From Flavobacterium sinopsychrotolerans (GTDB lineage Bacteria > Bacteroidota > Bacteroidia > Flavobacteriales > Flavobacteriaceae): 64,000 bases of DNA. Positions 38,233-46,832 of the stretch are shown piece by piece (position 1 is the stretch's first letter; the number at the start of each line of letters is the position of its first letter). The stretch spans positions 62,001 to 126,000 of the forward strand of contig NZ_FODN01000006.1 in NCBI RefSeq assembly GCF_900110375.1, written 5' to 3'. The position numbers and the translations under genes were made by a program. The notes under the pieces are model-generated. The model saw only the letters and a list, made by a program, of their open reading frames with translations. It was not told where the DNA came from and made no database searches.

Positions 38233-39293
38233 TATAAGTAAATTTCTCTTACATGTTTAGTCATTTTCATTGTGTCGTAATCCTTGGCGGCCACAGTATC
38301 TAAAACAGTTTTATTTATTTCGTTCAAACAATCAACTGCTTTTAATTTTAGGTCTTTGTCACTTTGTATTTGAATTTCATTCTCTAAAAATGAAACTACT
38401 GCCTCATCGCCGATAACCTTTAATGTATCTAAAATTTCTAGTTGAATTTCAATAGATACTTTATTGAAAAGTACAATCAAATCTTCTTTTGCTTCAGTCA
38501 AAAAAAGTTCGCGTATGGCTATAATAGCTTCTTTTTTCAAAGAATCATCCTCATTTTGAATCAATGCTATGATTTCTGAGGCTTTATTTCTATAATTATA
38601 AAAAACCATTATTTTTAATCCTAATTTTGTAATTGAGTTGTTGTTGGTCTCAATCCATTGATCAATGTTTTTGGGGATTGGAAATTTTTTTTCATGTAAA
38701 AGATCCATTATTTTTATGGTATACAAATGCGAAATGGTAGATGGTAATTCTTTAAAACTCTCCATGTAATTTTCAGATAATGATAAAAAAGCCATATTAG
38801 CATTAGACCGAATCACGATATTAGGATGTTTTAGATAAGGTTTAATGATGGAATTACCTTTTTTATAATCTAAAGCTTGAAAATGATAAAAGCCTTCACA
38901 CTTGTTATAGCTTCTAAAATCACGAATTAAGCGCGCAGAATATTTATTAAGGTTTAGTGCTTGATAAAAAAAAAGTATAGGTTCTGATGCTTTTCCTTTT
39001 AAACTATGTTTAAATCGGATCATATCATTAATTACGAGTTCTTTACACCAAGATTTATGGAGTGGAATTTCTTTTTTGAACTGCAGTAGTTTTTTGTTGA
39101 TTGTCTCTTCATTGGGTTTTGAGAGAATCATTTCAGTCAAAAAAATCTCCGCTTTGTTGGTTACAGCCTGTCTGTAAGGTTTATTATATTCGTAATAAAT
39201 TCGTTTTGATAGTAATACAAGTGTCGATAATACTGTTGATATCAGTAGCAATGGGATAATATAATATTTTAGATATAAAATAAATAAATCCAT
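38232..39293 (-). CDS. Membrane-anchored HEAT-repeat protein
   Basis: A 353-residue protein with one N-terminal membrane helix (about residues 9-30), then an all-helical cytoplasmic part with degenerate HEAT/armadillo repeats (HPNIVIRSNANMAFLSL, DSLKKEAIIAIRELF, IQLEILDTLKVIGDEAVVSFL). No catalytic motif. It is the first gene of the operon and its stop overlaps the synthase start, so the two are translationally coupled and probably contact each other. Such a protein may act as a co-polymerase or scaffold and could be where the response regulator docks. The family is not one I can name. Confidence 0.8.
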   Translation of the reverse strand: MDLFILYLKYYIIPLLLISTVLSTLVLLSKRIYYEYNKPYRQAVTNKAEIFLTEMILSKPNEETINKKLLQFKKEIPLHKSWCKELVINDMIRFKHSLKGKASEPILFFYQALNLNKYSARLIRDFRSYNKCEGFYHFQALDYKKGNSIIKPYLKHPNIVIRSNANMAFLSLSENYMESFKELPSTISHLYTIKIMDLLHEKKFPIPKNIDQWIETNNNSITKLGLKIMVFYNYRNKASEIIALIQNEDDSLKKEAIIAIRELFLTEAKEDLIVLFNKVSIEIQLEILDTLKVIGDEAVVSFLENEIQIQSDKDLKLKAVDCLNEINKTVLDTVAAKDYDTMKMTKHVREIYL

Positions 39294-39364
39294 GATTAAC
39301 AGTGTTTTATATCATAATATTACAAAATATAAAAAGTTAAAAAAAATAATTTCGACGTACTGCA

Positions 39365-40129
39365 TTAAAATCCTTCGAAAACACCTAATCCAAATAAAGC
39401 AAAATCATATTTAACAGGATCTGTGCTATCGAATTCACGAAGTTTTATGTCCAATTCAGACAAGGCTTTTCCATCATTTTGTTTCCGTGTCAAAATGCCT
39501 AATTTTCGTGCAACATTTCCGGAATGTACATCCAAAGGGCAGGATAATGAGGCTGGTGAAATGCTTTTCCAGATTCCTAAATCGACTCCCTTATTGTCTT
39601 GACGAATCATCCATCTTAGATACATGTTAATCCTTTTTGCAGCCGAATTATTCAGCGGATCTGATATGTGTTTTTGGGTTCTGTACTGGTGTGGAATTTC
39701 GAAGAATATTTTCTTGAATTCATGGATGCTTTTTTGCATTGAATGGGTTTCCTGATGTTTATTGAACACTGTTTCTAAACCGCCATGATTGGTGTAAATA
39801 TGTTGTAAACTTCTAATAAAAGTGGTAAAATCTATTCCGTTGAATGTGCGGTGAACAAAAGTTTCCAATCGTTCCAAATCATTTTCAGTATGTGACATGA
39901 CAAAATCATACGGCGCATTTCCCATCAAATCCATCATTTTATGGGAATTTTTGATAATCATCGTGCGATTTCCCCAAGCAATAGTAGCGCTTAGAAAACC
40001 GGCAATTTCAATGTCTTCTTTTTGTGAAAATAAATGCGGAATTTGTACCGGGTCACTTTCTATAAAGTCGAGTGTGTTGTATTGCAGGACTTTTTCGTCA
40101 AGGAAATCTTTAAGTTCTGATGGATTCAT
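39365..40129 (-). CDS. TIGR02757 (DUF2400) family protein
   Basis: Cytoplasmic protein of about 254 residues conserved across Bacteroidota, without assigned activity. Recognised by IAGFLSATIAWGNRTMI near residues 42-58, YDFVMSH, and the C-terminal CPLDVHSGNVARKLGILTR and KYDFALFGLGVFEGF. The helical pattern and the late Pro-Leu-Asp-Val-His resemble the helix-hairpin-helix glycosylase fold, where an Asp in that place is catalytic; this is resemblance, not proof of DNA glycosylase activity. Single gene, divergent from nothing; the operon at 39293 ends upstream of it on the same strand's far side. Confidence 0.88.
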   Translation of the reverse strand: MNPSELKDFLDEKVLQYNTLDFIESDPVQIPHLFSQKEDIEIAGFLSATIAWGNRTMIIKNSHKMMDLMGNAPYDFVMSHTENDLERLETFVHRTFNGIDFTTFIRSLQHIYTNHGGLETVFNKHQETHSMQKSIHEFKKIFFEIPHQYRTQKHISDPLNNSAAKRINMYLRWMIRQDNKGVDLGIWKSISPASLSCPLDVHSGNVARKLGILTRKQNDGKALSELDIKLREFDSTDPVKYDFALFGLGVFEGF

Positions 40130-40267
40130 TATTGATGATGACTTTGAATACTAATTTATTTTAGGAAGTACAGCTTGTTGTTGTGAGGTATAGCCCAGAT
40201 AGAAACGGCATCCTTTTTATTTTTTCTTTAAAAATAAAAAGATAAAGTGTATAGCTGGAAATAGCTC

Positions 40268-40930
40268 CTAGTTACTAATCAAACCGTCTACCATTATTAG
40301 TTTTCTGTCTGCCATATTGGCTAGTTCCTCATTGTGTGTAACGATGACAAAAGTTTGTCCCAACTCATCGCGCAATTTGAAAAATAATTGATGCAGGTTC
40401 TCAGCAGAAGCTGTGTCGAGATTTCCTGAAGGCTCATCAGCAAAAATGATGGCTGGTTTATTAATCAGTGCTCTGGCCACTGCCACACGTTGCTGTTCTC
40501 CACCCGAAAGTTCGTTGGGTTTGTGATTCATTCGGTGCGAAAGACCAAGGTAGGTTAATAATTTTTTGGCTTCAGTCTCAGTCTCTTCTTTGGGTTTATT
40601 GGCAATGAAAGCGGGAATGCACACATTTTCAAGGGCAGTAAATTCCGGTAATAATTGGTGAAATTGAAAAATGAAACCTAAATTCAAGTTTCTGAATTTT
40701 GATAAGGTTTTGTCATTCATCGTAAGAATGTCTTCATTGTTGATGCGCAACTCAATTCCGTTTTCAACGGTTGGCTTGTCTAAAGTTCCAAGAATTTGTA
40801 AAAGTGTTGTTTTTCCTGCACCGGAAGCACCTACTATAGAGACTATTTCTCCTTTTTGAATATGTAAATCAACTCCTTTCAGCACATGAAGTTGATCGTA
40901 ATATTTATGTAGATTTTTGGCTTGTATCAT
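40268..40930 (-). CDS. lolD: ABC transporter ATPase, LolD-like
   Basis: Cytoplasmic ATPase of the MacB/LolD group, which drives lipoprotein release from the inner membrane or related exports. Walker A GASGAGKT at about residues 37-44, Q-loop [15 protein letters not shown], signature LSGGEQQR, Walker B IIFADEP followed by SGNLD, and switch His in VTHN. From the ATG at 40930 the length is 220 residues, as for LolD. The frame opens earlier, at 40957, but nine extra residues are not typical. The permease partner is not in the window, so LolD rather than another member is the most common assignment, not proven. Confidence 0.85.
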   Translation of the reverse strand: MIQAKNLHKYYDQLHVLKGVDLHIQKGEIVSIVGASGAGKTTLLQILGTLDKPTVENGIELRINNEDILTMNDKTLSKFRNLNLGFIFQFHQLLPEFTALENVCIPAFIANKPKEETETEAKKLLTYLGLSHRMNHKPNELSGGEQQRVAVARALINKPAIIFADEPSGNLDTASAENLHQLFFKLRDELGQTFVIVTHNEELANMADRKLIMVDGLISN

Positions 40931-41051
40931 TTTGAAACTGTTTTTACAAAGAAACAAAGATTTTAATGATTATGAATTGGAACACCAATTATTTTCCTTT
41001 GACAAACTATAAACTTTAGTTAACAGAGAATATTCACAACGATTTATTGAA

Positions 41052-41059
41052 TAAATTTG
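41052..41059 (+). promoter_or_regulatory. Candidate -7 box of msrA
   Basis: TAAATTTG, 19 bases before the Met at 41079. No TTG partner is visible in the expected range. Confidence 0.3.
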
Positions 41060-41078
41060 ATTCTAAATCATACAAATT

Positions 41079-41726
41079 ATGAAAAAAATAATTGGGATTT
41101 TTTTGGCGCTATTGCCTTTTTCATTTTGTGCAAAAGAAAAGAATATTGCTTTGCCAAAAAGTATAGAAACAAAAAATATGGAAATACAAAACGGAATGGA
41201 AGTTGCAACCTTTGCGGGAGGTTGTTTTTGGTGTACTGAAGCAGTTTTTTTAGAACTGGACGGTGTAAGTAAGGTAGTTTCAGGATATATAGGTGGAAAC
41301 ACTGTGAATCCTACTTATCAGGAAATTAGTACGGGTGATACTGGTCATGCCGAAGCGATTGAGATTACGTTTGATCCCAATAAAATAAGTTTTGGGGAGC
41401 TGTTAGAAATATTCTTTGCCACGCACGACCCTACGACATTGAACCGTCAAGGAAATGATATTGGAACGCAATATCGTAGTGAAATTTTTTATCACAATCC
41501 TTTTCAAAAACAATTGTCTGAAGATTATATCGCTTTGATGACGACTGAGAATACGTTTGGAAAACCAATTGTCACTAAAATTTCATCAGCAACGAAGTTT
41601 TATGTTGCGGAAGATTATCATCAAAACTATTATAATCAGAACAAAACGCAAGGCTATTGCAGTTATGTGATTACTCCTAAAATAGATAAATTGAAAAAAT
41701 TCTATCAGGACAAACTCAAAAAATAA
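41079..41726 (+). CDS. msrA: Peptide methionine sulfoxide reductase A, exported
   Basis: Repairs oxidised methionine (S-epimer) in proteins. The active site GCFWC gives Cys49 and Cys52 counted from 41079, then EAVFLELDGV and a GYIGG strand; GHAEAIEI follows, and a late Cys in QGYCSYV fits a resolving residue. The first 17 residues are hydrophobic and end PFSFCAKE, resembling a signal peptide or lipoprotein leader, so this copy probably acts in the periplasm. If instead translation began at Met40 the protein would be cytoplasmic; the leader is too hydrophobic to ignore. Followed by a small membrane protein gene. Confidence 0.9.
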   Translation: MKKIIGIFLALLPFSFCAKEKNIALPKSIETKNMEIQNGMEVATFAGGCFWCTEAVFLELDGVSKVVSGYIGGNTVNPTYQEISTGDTGHAEAIEITFDPNKISFGELLEIFFATHDPTTLNRQGNDIGTQYRSEIFYHNPFQKQLSEDYIALMTTENTFGKPIVTKISSATKFYVAEDYHQNYYNQNKTQGYCSYVITPKIDKLKKFYQDKLKK

Positions 41727-41773
41727 TTGGCATTAGATTTGTACGTATTCTGGAAAATAATAATCTAAATATT

Positions 41774-42073
41774 ATGACTGAACAAGTGTCCGTTAGTGCA
41801 GTAAATAACAAAACCAGAAATCTGGTATTGGGAATTCTGTTTGATGCCATTGGAATGCTTTCGTTTACCGTTCCTTTTATCGGTGAATTTTCAGATGTGA
41901 TTTGGGCTCCTTTAGCCGGTTTTTTAATGACTTGGATGTATAAAGGAACAATAGGAAGAGTAGGAGGAGTAGTTACATTTCTGGAAGAAATTTTACCTTT
42001 TTCAGATTTTATTCCAACTTTTACGTTAACCTGGATTTATAATTATGTAATTAAAAACAAAGATGCCTCGTAA
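41774..42073 (+). CDS. Small membrane protein, unknown function
   Basis: A 99-residue protein with two or three hydrophobic segments: about residues 18-36 (LVLGILFDAIGMLSFTVPF), a Trp-containing stretch at 43-56, and 76-92 (FIPTFTLTWIYNYV). Gly-rich turns (GTIGRVGGVV) lie between them. I do not recognise the family. It follows msrA by 47 bases on the same strand and is closed by a terminator. Confidence 0.7.
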   Translation: MTEQVSVSAVNNKTRNLVLGILFDAIGMLSFTVPFIGEFSDVIWAPLAGFLMTWMYKGTIGRVGGVVTFLEEILPFSDFIPTFTLTWIYNYVIKNKDAS

Positions 42074-42088
42074 TTCGAGGCATTTTTT
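42063..42088 (+). terminator. Terminator hairpin overlapping the gene end
   Basis: Arms 42063-42070 (ATGCCTCG) and 42076-42083 pair over 8 bp with a five-base loop, followed by T6. It overlaps the last codons of the small membrane protein and faces the converging gene at 42090. Confidence 0.75.
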
Positions 42089-42089
42089 G

Positions 42090-42392
42090 TTAGTCGTTAA
42101 AAAGAAATCCTAGTCCCATACGTTTCAGCATTTTTTTTTCGAAAGCCCAGAAGAATTTGTACTGTCCAAACAAAAATCCTATCAATACTAATAAGATTTG
42201 ATAGATTGGAAAGATTAGAATTAACCTAACAGGAGTAAACCAATAGCCTAAATCTTGTTTTGTAATTCCAAGCCAAAAACAAAAAGGTTTAGAAAGCCAC
42301 GCCGATGCAGATCCGGTTATCGCAAAAACAATAAATATAATGGTAAGTTGAAAATTGCTGTCAATTCCCCAACGTTGTTTCAGTTTGTTCAT
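42090..42392 (-). CDS. Small membrane protein, DUF6787-like
   Basis: A 100-residue membrane protein with two hydrophobic segments, at about residues 15-33 and 53-71, and Lys/Arg-rich ends. The start KLKQRWGIDSNFQL and the later motif ITGSASAWLSKPFCFWLGI resemble a small family I recall as DUF6787, sometimes labelled a diacylglyceryl transferase component, which its length makes very unlikely. Function unknown. Minus strand, 32 bases after the DUF6146-like gene and possibly co-transcribed with it. Confidence 0.65.
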   Translation of the reverse strand: MNKLKQRWGIDSNFQLTIIFIVFAITGSASAWLSKPFCFWLGITKQDLGYWFTPVRLILIFPIYQILLVLIGFLFGQYKFFWAFEKKMLKRMGLGFLFND

Positions 42393-42424
42393 TTTTATTT
42401 ATAATGAATACAAATATAGTGACA

Positions 42425-42859
42425 TTATCTGATGGGGACAAAACCAAAAAGTTTTTGTTTGTAGGTGTTTTGAAAATAAATCATGTAATTGTAAATCAAA
42501 TAATTTACTTCATAACCATAATCAATATTAGGGTCATAATTTATTGTCATTTCATATAAATTTGGATCATAACGTAGCGGTTGCAAAACACGACTGTTCC
42601 ATTCCATCACATAAAGCTGATTTTTGGTTTCCAAAAAAGATTGCGAATGATACCCTCGTGGGAACGCTCTTGAATTAAGCCATGTATTAAAGCCGGGATC
42701 AATGATAATCACCTCGTATTCCAGTTCATCATTAGCAATTCGGACTGTGTCGCCCTGAGCAGCAACAGTTTTTTCAGTGCTTGGAAATGCAGTTTTTGAA
42801 GTGGTACAACTTAAAAACACACAAAAAAGGACGATTATAATGTAGTAACTGTTTTTCAT
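42425..42859 (-). CDS. DUF6146-like lipoprotein
   Basis: A 144-residue protein with a lipoprotein leader ending FLSCTTSK (Cys at about residue 16). I start it at ATG 42859; the frame opens at 42958 but that would place 33 extra residues in front of the leader. The mature part has IIIDPGFNTWLNSRAFPRGY, a conserved-looking core, and a Tyr-rich C-terminus (DPNIDYGYEVNYLIYNYMIYF). Probably located in the periplasm or outer membrane. No activity can be predicted. Confidence 0.75.
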   Translation of the reverse strand: MKNSYYIIIVLFCVFLSCTTSKTAFPSTEKTVAAQGDTVRIANDELEYEVIIIDPGFNTWLNSRAFPRGYHSQSFLETKNQLYVMEWNSRVLQPLRYDPNLYEMTINYDPNIDYGYEVNYLIYNYMIYFQNTYKQKLFGFVPIR

Positions 42860-42920
42860 GACGGAAAAATTGATATATAAAGTTACAAAAAACAAATGAT
42901 TGATTGGTAGTGTTTTAACT

Positions 42921-42954
42921 AAAAAAAAAGAGGCTGCTTTTATCAAGCAGCCTC
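42921..42954 (-). terminator. Rho-independent terminator of serA
   Basis: Arms 42930-42939 and 42945-42954 (GAGGCTGCTT core) pair over 10 bp with a five-base loop. On the minus strand it is followed by a nine-base T run (42921-42929), directly after the serA stop at 42980. Confidence 0.85.
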
Positions 42955-42979
42955 TCATTAAATATTTAAGAAGGAAAAA

Positions 42980-43930
42980 CTAGCTTAACAAACTAATAAT
43001 TTGGGAAGCTAATTCAGTACCAATTCTATCTTGTGCTTCTCCAGTTGCAGCACCAATATGTGGTGTCAACGAGATTTTATGGTTCATCAAAATAGCCATT
43101 TCAGGAGTTGGTTCGTTTTCAAAAACGTCTAACCCTGCAAATAATACTTTTCCGCTGTCTAATGCTTTTACTAACGCTACTTCGTCAATAACACCGCCAC
43201 GGGCACAGTTTACAATTCCTACACCATCTTTCATAATGGCAAGTTCTTTTTCGCTGATGATGTAACCATCTTGCGCAGGAACGTGTAAAGTAATGAAATC
43301 AGCTTCTTTGAATAAAGATTCCAATGATTGTGAAACGATGGTAGTGGTGATCGATTGTCCGTCAAAAAATTCTACTTTAACATCCACTTGCGGAATAAAA
43401 CTATCGGCAGCGATAACTTTCATTCCCAATCCTAACGCCATTTTAGCGGTAGCCTGACCAATACGGCCAATTCCAACTATTCCAAGTGTTTTTCCTCTTA
43501 ATTCGATTCCATTTGCGTAGGCTTTTTTCAAACCATCAAAGTTGGTATCGCCTTCAAGCGGCATATTTCTGTTCGAATCATGCAAGAAACGAACGCCTGA
43601 AAATAAGTGTGCAAAAACTAATTCTGCTACTGATTCTGATGATGAAGCCGGAGTATTGATTACGTGAATTCCTTTGCTTTTAGCATAATCCACATCAATA
43701 TTGTCCATTCCTACACCACCACGACCTATAATTTTCAATCCTGGGCAAGCGTCAATGATATCTTTACGAACTTTAGTCGCACTACGTACCAAAACTACAC
43801 TTACATTATTTTCGTTTACAAAGTTAGCCACTTGTTCTTGTGCTACTTTTGTTGTTATCACTTCAAATCCACCTTTTTCTAAAGCTAGAATTCCACTTTT
43901 TGAAATTCCATCATTGGCTAATACTTTCAT
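42980..43930 (-). CDS. serA: D-3-phosphoglycerate dehydrogenase
   Basis: First enzyme of serine synthesis: oxidises 3-phosphoglycerate with NAD. The substrate domain starts KVLANDGISK; the NAD fold has GIVGIGRIGQATAK; the catalytic trio is represented by RSATKV, NCARGGVIDE with the Arg, ENEP, and the late TPHIGA for the His. At 316 residues it is the short form without a C-terminal ACT domain, so serine feedback through that domain is not expected. serC lies upstream on the same strand with 122 bases between, suggesting co-regulation of serine synthesis. Confidence 0.95.
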   Translation of the reverse strand: MKVLANDGISKSGILALEKGGFEVITTKVAQEQVANFVNENNVSVVLVRSATKVRKDIIDACPGLKIIGRGGVGMDNIDVDYAKSKGIHVINTPASSSESVAELVFAHLFSGVRFLHDSNRNMPLEGDTNFDGLKKAYANGIELRGKTLGIVGIGRIGQATAKMALGLGMKVIAADSFIPQVDVKVEFFDGQSITTTIVSQSLESLFKEADFITLHVPAQDGYIISEKELAIMKDGVGIVNCARGGVIDEVALVKALDSGKVLFAGLDVFENEPTPEMAILMNHKISLTPHIGAATGEAQDRIGTELASQIISLLS

Positions 43931-43960
43931 TTGTGTTTTATATTTTAAGATTGTAAAATT

Positions 43961-44031
43961 TAAAGATTTAAAAATTCAATCTGGGTTGTTTAATGTAATG
44001 ATTGATTAAAAATTGATTTTTCAAATCTTTA
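43961..44031 (-). repeat. Imperfect inverted repeat between serC and serA
   Basis: Arms around 43961-43980 and 44012-44031 pair with two bulges; the outer nine (TAAAGATTT) pair perfectly. AT-only, so it could be a weak transcript hairpin or just composition. Confidence 0.35.
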
Positions 44032-44044
44032 AATCCTTCAATAT
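44024..44044 (+). repeat. Copy one of a short intergenic repeat
   Basis: Contains AATCTTTAAATC, one base, then TTCAATAT. It matches 52543-52563 at 20 of 21 bases. Lies between serC and serA. Confidence 0.5.
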
Positions 44045-44052
44045 TTTAATTT

Positions 44053-45123
44053 TTAAATTTTTTTCTCCAAAGCCTCCATAACATCAACCAATACCTGAAC
44101 ACTTTCTAACGGAAGCGCATTGTACATAGAAGCTCTGTAACCACCTACTGAACGGTGTCCAGGCAAACCTGAAATTCCCGCAGCTTTCCACATCGCATCA
44201 AATGTTGCAGCATGTGCTTCGTCATTTAATAAGAAAGTAGCATTCATGTTCGAACGATCTTCAATAGCTGCAGCACCTTTGAATAATGGGTTTCTGTCTA
44301 TTTCTCCATAAAGCAAAGCCGCTTTAGCATTGTTAATTTTTTCAATAGCAGCAATTCCACCAAGGTTTTTCAGCCACTGTAAGGTCAATAAAGACGCATA
44401 CACAGGGAAAACAGGTGGTGTATTGTACATACTTTCTGCTTTGATATGTTTGGCATAATCCAACATGCTTGGGATTATTCTACCATTTTTACCTAAAATT
44501 TCTTCTTTTACAACAATCAGTGTAGTTCCTGCGGGACCCATGTTTTTTTGTGCTCCGGCATAAATCAAATCAAATTTAGAAAAATCTAATTCTCTTGAAA
44601 ATATGTCAGAACTCATATCACATACAAGTGGCATATCAACTGATGGAAATTTCTTCATTTGTGTACCAAAAATAGTATTGTTACTAGTGCAATGGAAATA
44701 ATCAGCATCTGCAGGTATTGTATATCCTTTTGGAATGTGATTGTAGTTTTCTTCTTTTGAAGAAGCGACAACCACAGTTTCGCCAAAAAGTTTGGCTTCT
44801 TTTATAGCTGCTGCTGCCCAAGTTCCTGTATCAAGATAAGCCGCTTTTCCGCCTTCTTTCATCAAATTATAAGGAGCCATGATAAATTCTAAACTCGCTC
44901 CGCCAGCAAGAAATAAGGCGCTGTAGCCTTTGCCTTCAAGGCCTAAAAGTTCCAGAACGATGGCTCTAGCTTCATCCATAACGGCAACGAAGTCTTTACT
45001 TCTATGCGAAATTTCTAAAAGAGATAACCCGGAATCGTTGAAATTTAAAATTGCTTGTGCTGATTTTTCAAAAACTTCTTGCGGTAAAATACAAGGTCCT
45101 GCGCTGTAGTTGTGTTTTTTCAT
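44053..45123 (-). CDS. serC: Phosphoserine aminotransferase
   Basis: Second step of serine synthesis: transfers an amino group from glutamate to phosphohydroxypyruvate, using pyridoxal phosphate. Family marks: start KKHNYSAGPCILPQ, ISHRSKDF, phosphate-binding FLAGGASLEF, the cofactor Lys in YAGAQKNMGPAG and the C-terminal GHRSVGGYRASMYN. From the ATG at 45123 it is about 356 residues; the longer frame from 45156 is not typical. Co-oriented with serA. Confidence 0.96.
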   Translation of the reverse strand: MKKHNYSAGPCILPQEVFEKSAQAILNFNDSGLSLLEISHRSKDFVAVMDEARAIVLELLGLEGKGYSALFLAGGASLEFIMAPYNLMKEGGKAAYLDTGTWAAAAIKEAKLFGETVVVASSKEENYNHIPKGYTIPADADYFHCTSNNTIFGTQMKKFPSVDMPLVCDMSSDIFSRELDFSKFDLIYAGAQKNMGPAGTTLIVVKEEILGKNGRIIPSMLDYAKHIKAESMYNTPPVFPVYASLLTLQWLKNLGGIAAIEKINNAKAALLYGEIDRNPLFKGAAAIEDRSNMNATFLLNDEAHAATFDAMWKAAGISGLPGHRSVGGYRASMYNALPLESVQVLVDVMEALEKKI

Positions 45124-45216
45124 GGTGTAGTTTATGTCCAAAAAATTAAAGTGCAAATTTCGACAATAGGAGTTTAAAAAGCGTTAATTAATTCGAAATA
45201 ATTGCACTTTTTTCTG

Positions 45217-46275
45217 CTATATTGTTAACAAAAATGAAATAGTATCGATGTTATCTGCGTAATTCCATAATCGGGGATTTTGAGTTTCTCCAAAGTCTAC
45301 GCTGTTTTCTATAGTCTCATCAGCAACAATACATTGTAATAGCTCACTTTCCGACTCTAATCTTGTTTTTAATTCGTTTATATCGTCGTAAAACTCATAA
45401 AAAACACTCGAAATAGGCGAAGCATGACTTTGATCTTCTTTCAAGGTCAGAAATCCGTTATCTAGTAATTTGAAATTACTCATCAGGAAAACGGCTTTGT
45501 TGTAATCGTAATTGTTGGCGTATTTTTCGTAATGAATGACGTCTTGGTAAGCAAATATCGCTTCAAAAAACGGAACAAAAGAATAACCTTTTGGAACAAA
45601 AAGTTTAGAAACATTGCGGCAACCCAATCCAAAATAACGAAAAATATCTTCTCCTAAAGCGGTAAGTTGCTCTTTGGTTTCATTACCGGTTAAAACCGCT
45701 ACTGAATTTCTGCTTTTTCGAATAATCGACGGTTTATCTTTGAAATAATATTCAAAATAACGGGCTGTGTTGTTACTTCCCGTGGCTATTACGGCATCAA
45801 AATTTTCTAATTTTCCCTCTACAAAAGTAATATTCTCAGCTAATTCTGGCTGAACTGCAATGATGTATTTTGCTAGAAAAGGTAATAAATGCTGATCGTT
45901 TGAGGATGTTTTTACCAAAACAGTATTTCTTGTAATCAAAACCGAAAGGAAATCGTGAAATCCTACTAACGGAATATTACCGGCAAGAATTAAAGCGACT
46001 TTTTTAGGCTCTTGAATTGGAATTGTATAGTTTGAAAGCCATTGATTCAGATTTTCTTCTGTTAATGCTTCTGCCCAAGATTGTATGGAGAAATAGACAT
46101 TTTCAGGAGTGTACCATCCATTATGCGATTGGGATAATTTGATCAAGTCAACAAAAGCATCAAAAAACGTTTCGTTGTGCAAAACAGCCGGATTTTTTAA
46201 AGTGTTATTTTCGGAAAACTGACTTAAAAATTTTCCTAATTCAACAAAAACACTTTTTTTTGTTTCTAATGTCAT
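45217..46275 (-). CDS. Acyl-CoA reductase (LuxC-like)
   Basis: NAD(P)H-dependent enzyme reducing an acyl-CoA to an aldehyde. Aldehyde-dehydrogenase-like fold: LILAGNIPLVGFHDF and TSSNDQHLLPF for cofactor binding, IATGSNNTARYFEYYF, RNSVAVL, and probable catalytic Cys in GLGCRNVSKLFVP. 352 residues. Divergent from a ferredoxin gene and upstream of serC; I recall this same trio in many flavobacterial genomes. Which acyl group it uses is unknown; no luciferase genes are present, so bioluminescence is not implied. Confidence 0.85.
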   Translation of the reverse strand: MTLETKKSVFVELGKFLSQFSENNTLKNPAVLHNETFFDAFVDLIKLSQSHNGWYTPENVYFSIQSWAEALTEENLNQWLSNYTIPIQEPKKVALILAGNIPLVGFHDFLSVLITRNTVLVKTSSNDQHLLPFLAKYIIAVQPELAENITFVEGKLENFDAVIATGSNNTARYFEYYFKDKPSIIRKSRNSVAVLTGNETKEQLTALGEDIFRYFGLGCRNVSKLFVPKGYSFVPFFEAIFAYQDVIHYEKYANNYDYNKAVFLMSNFKLLDNGFLTLKEDQSHASPISSVFYEFYDDINELKTRLESESELLQCIVADETIENSVDFGETQNPRLWNYADNIDTISFLLTI

Positions 46276-46279
46276 AATG

Positions 46280-46311
46280 TTTGCTTATGAATAGTTTTGA
46301 TTGTAATTTTG
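46280..46311 (+). promoter_or_regulatory. Strong candidate promoter of the ferredoxin gene
   Basis: TTTG at 46280-46283, 20 bases, then TAATTTTG at 46304-46311: a full match to the Bacteroidota promoter consensus. It leaves a leader of about 95 bases before the Met at 46414. Confidence 0.6.
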
Positions 46312-46413
46312 CACAAAAATAAGCTATAAAACGTATAGTTAAAAGATTAAAAGAGGAAAGATATGAGAATCTTAAATCCAAAATCTTAATTCCTTAAATC
46401 CAAAATTAAAAAG

Positions 46414-46764
46414 ATGGCAATTATTATAACAGACGAATGTATCAATTGTGGTGCTTGTGAACCCGAGTGCCCAAATACAGCAATATATGAAGGAGCAGAC
46501 GATTGGAGATACAAAGACGGAACAAAACTAAAAGGGAAAGTGATTTTGCCTGATGGTACCGAAATTGATTCTGATGAGGCTCAAACTCCAATTTCTGACG
46601 AAGTGTATTACATCGTACCAGGAAAATGTACCGAATGTAAAGGTTTTCATGATGAGCCACAATGTGCGGCTGTATGTCCTGTAGACTGTTGTATTCCGGA
46701 TGATAATCACGTGGAAAGTGAAGAGACTTTGTTAAACAGACAAGCGTTTTTACACAACGAATAG
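46414..46764 (+). CDS. fdx: Dicluster [4Fe-4S] ferredoxin
   Basis: Small electron carrier. First cluster motif [12 protein letters not shown] at residues 9-20, second as [22 protein letters not shown] at about 74-95, where the spacer between the second and third Cys is longer than in the first. Two 4Fe-4S clusters are thus expected; one Cys of the last CPVDCC may be spare. A 40-residue acidic insertion lies between the two. 116 residues, typical of the ferredoxin with inserted loop. Divergent from the acyl-CoA reductase gene; possible electron partner of some oxidoreductase, not identified. Confidence 0.93.
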   Translation: MAIIITDECINCGACEPECPNTAIYEGADDWRYKDGTKLKGKVILPDGTEIDSDEAQTPISDEVYYIVPGKCTECKGFHDEPQCAAVCPVDCCIPDDNHVESEETLLNRQAFLHNE

Positions 46765-46786
46765 GTAAAATATCTGAATTTTATGC

Positions 46787-46818
46787 AAAAAAATCCCGAG
46801 CTAGCTCGGGATTTTTTT
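46787..46818. terminator. Bidirectional terminator after the ferredoxin gene
   Basis: A self-complementary centre at 46793-46812 (ATCCCGAGCT with its mirror) flanked by A7 and T7. Between convergent genes. Confidence 0.85.
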
Positions 46819-46832
46819 GTTTTACAACTTTA

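Noticed and set aside
45217-46275. Bioluminescence role for the LuxC-like reductase
   Set aside because: No luciferase or synthetase partner genes nearby; such reductases occur in non-luminous Bacteroidota.
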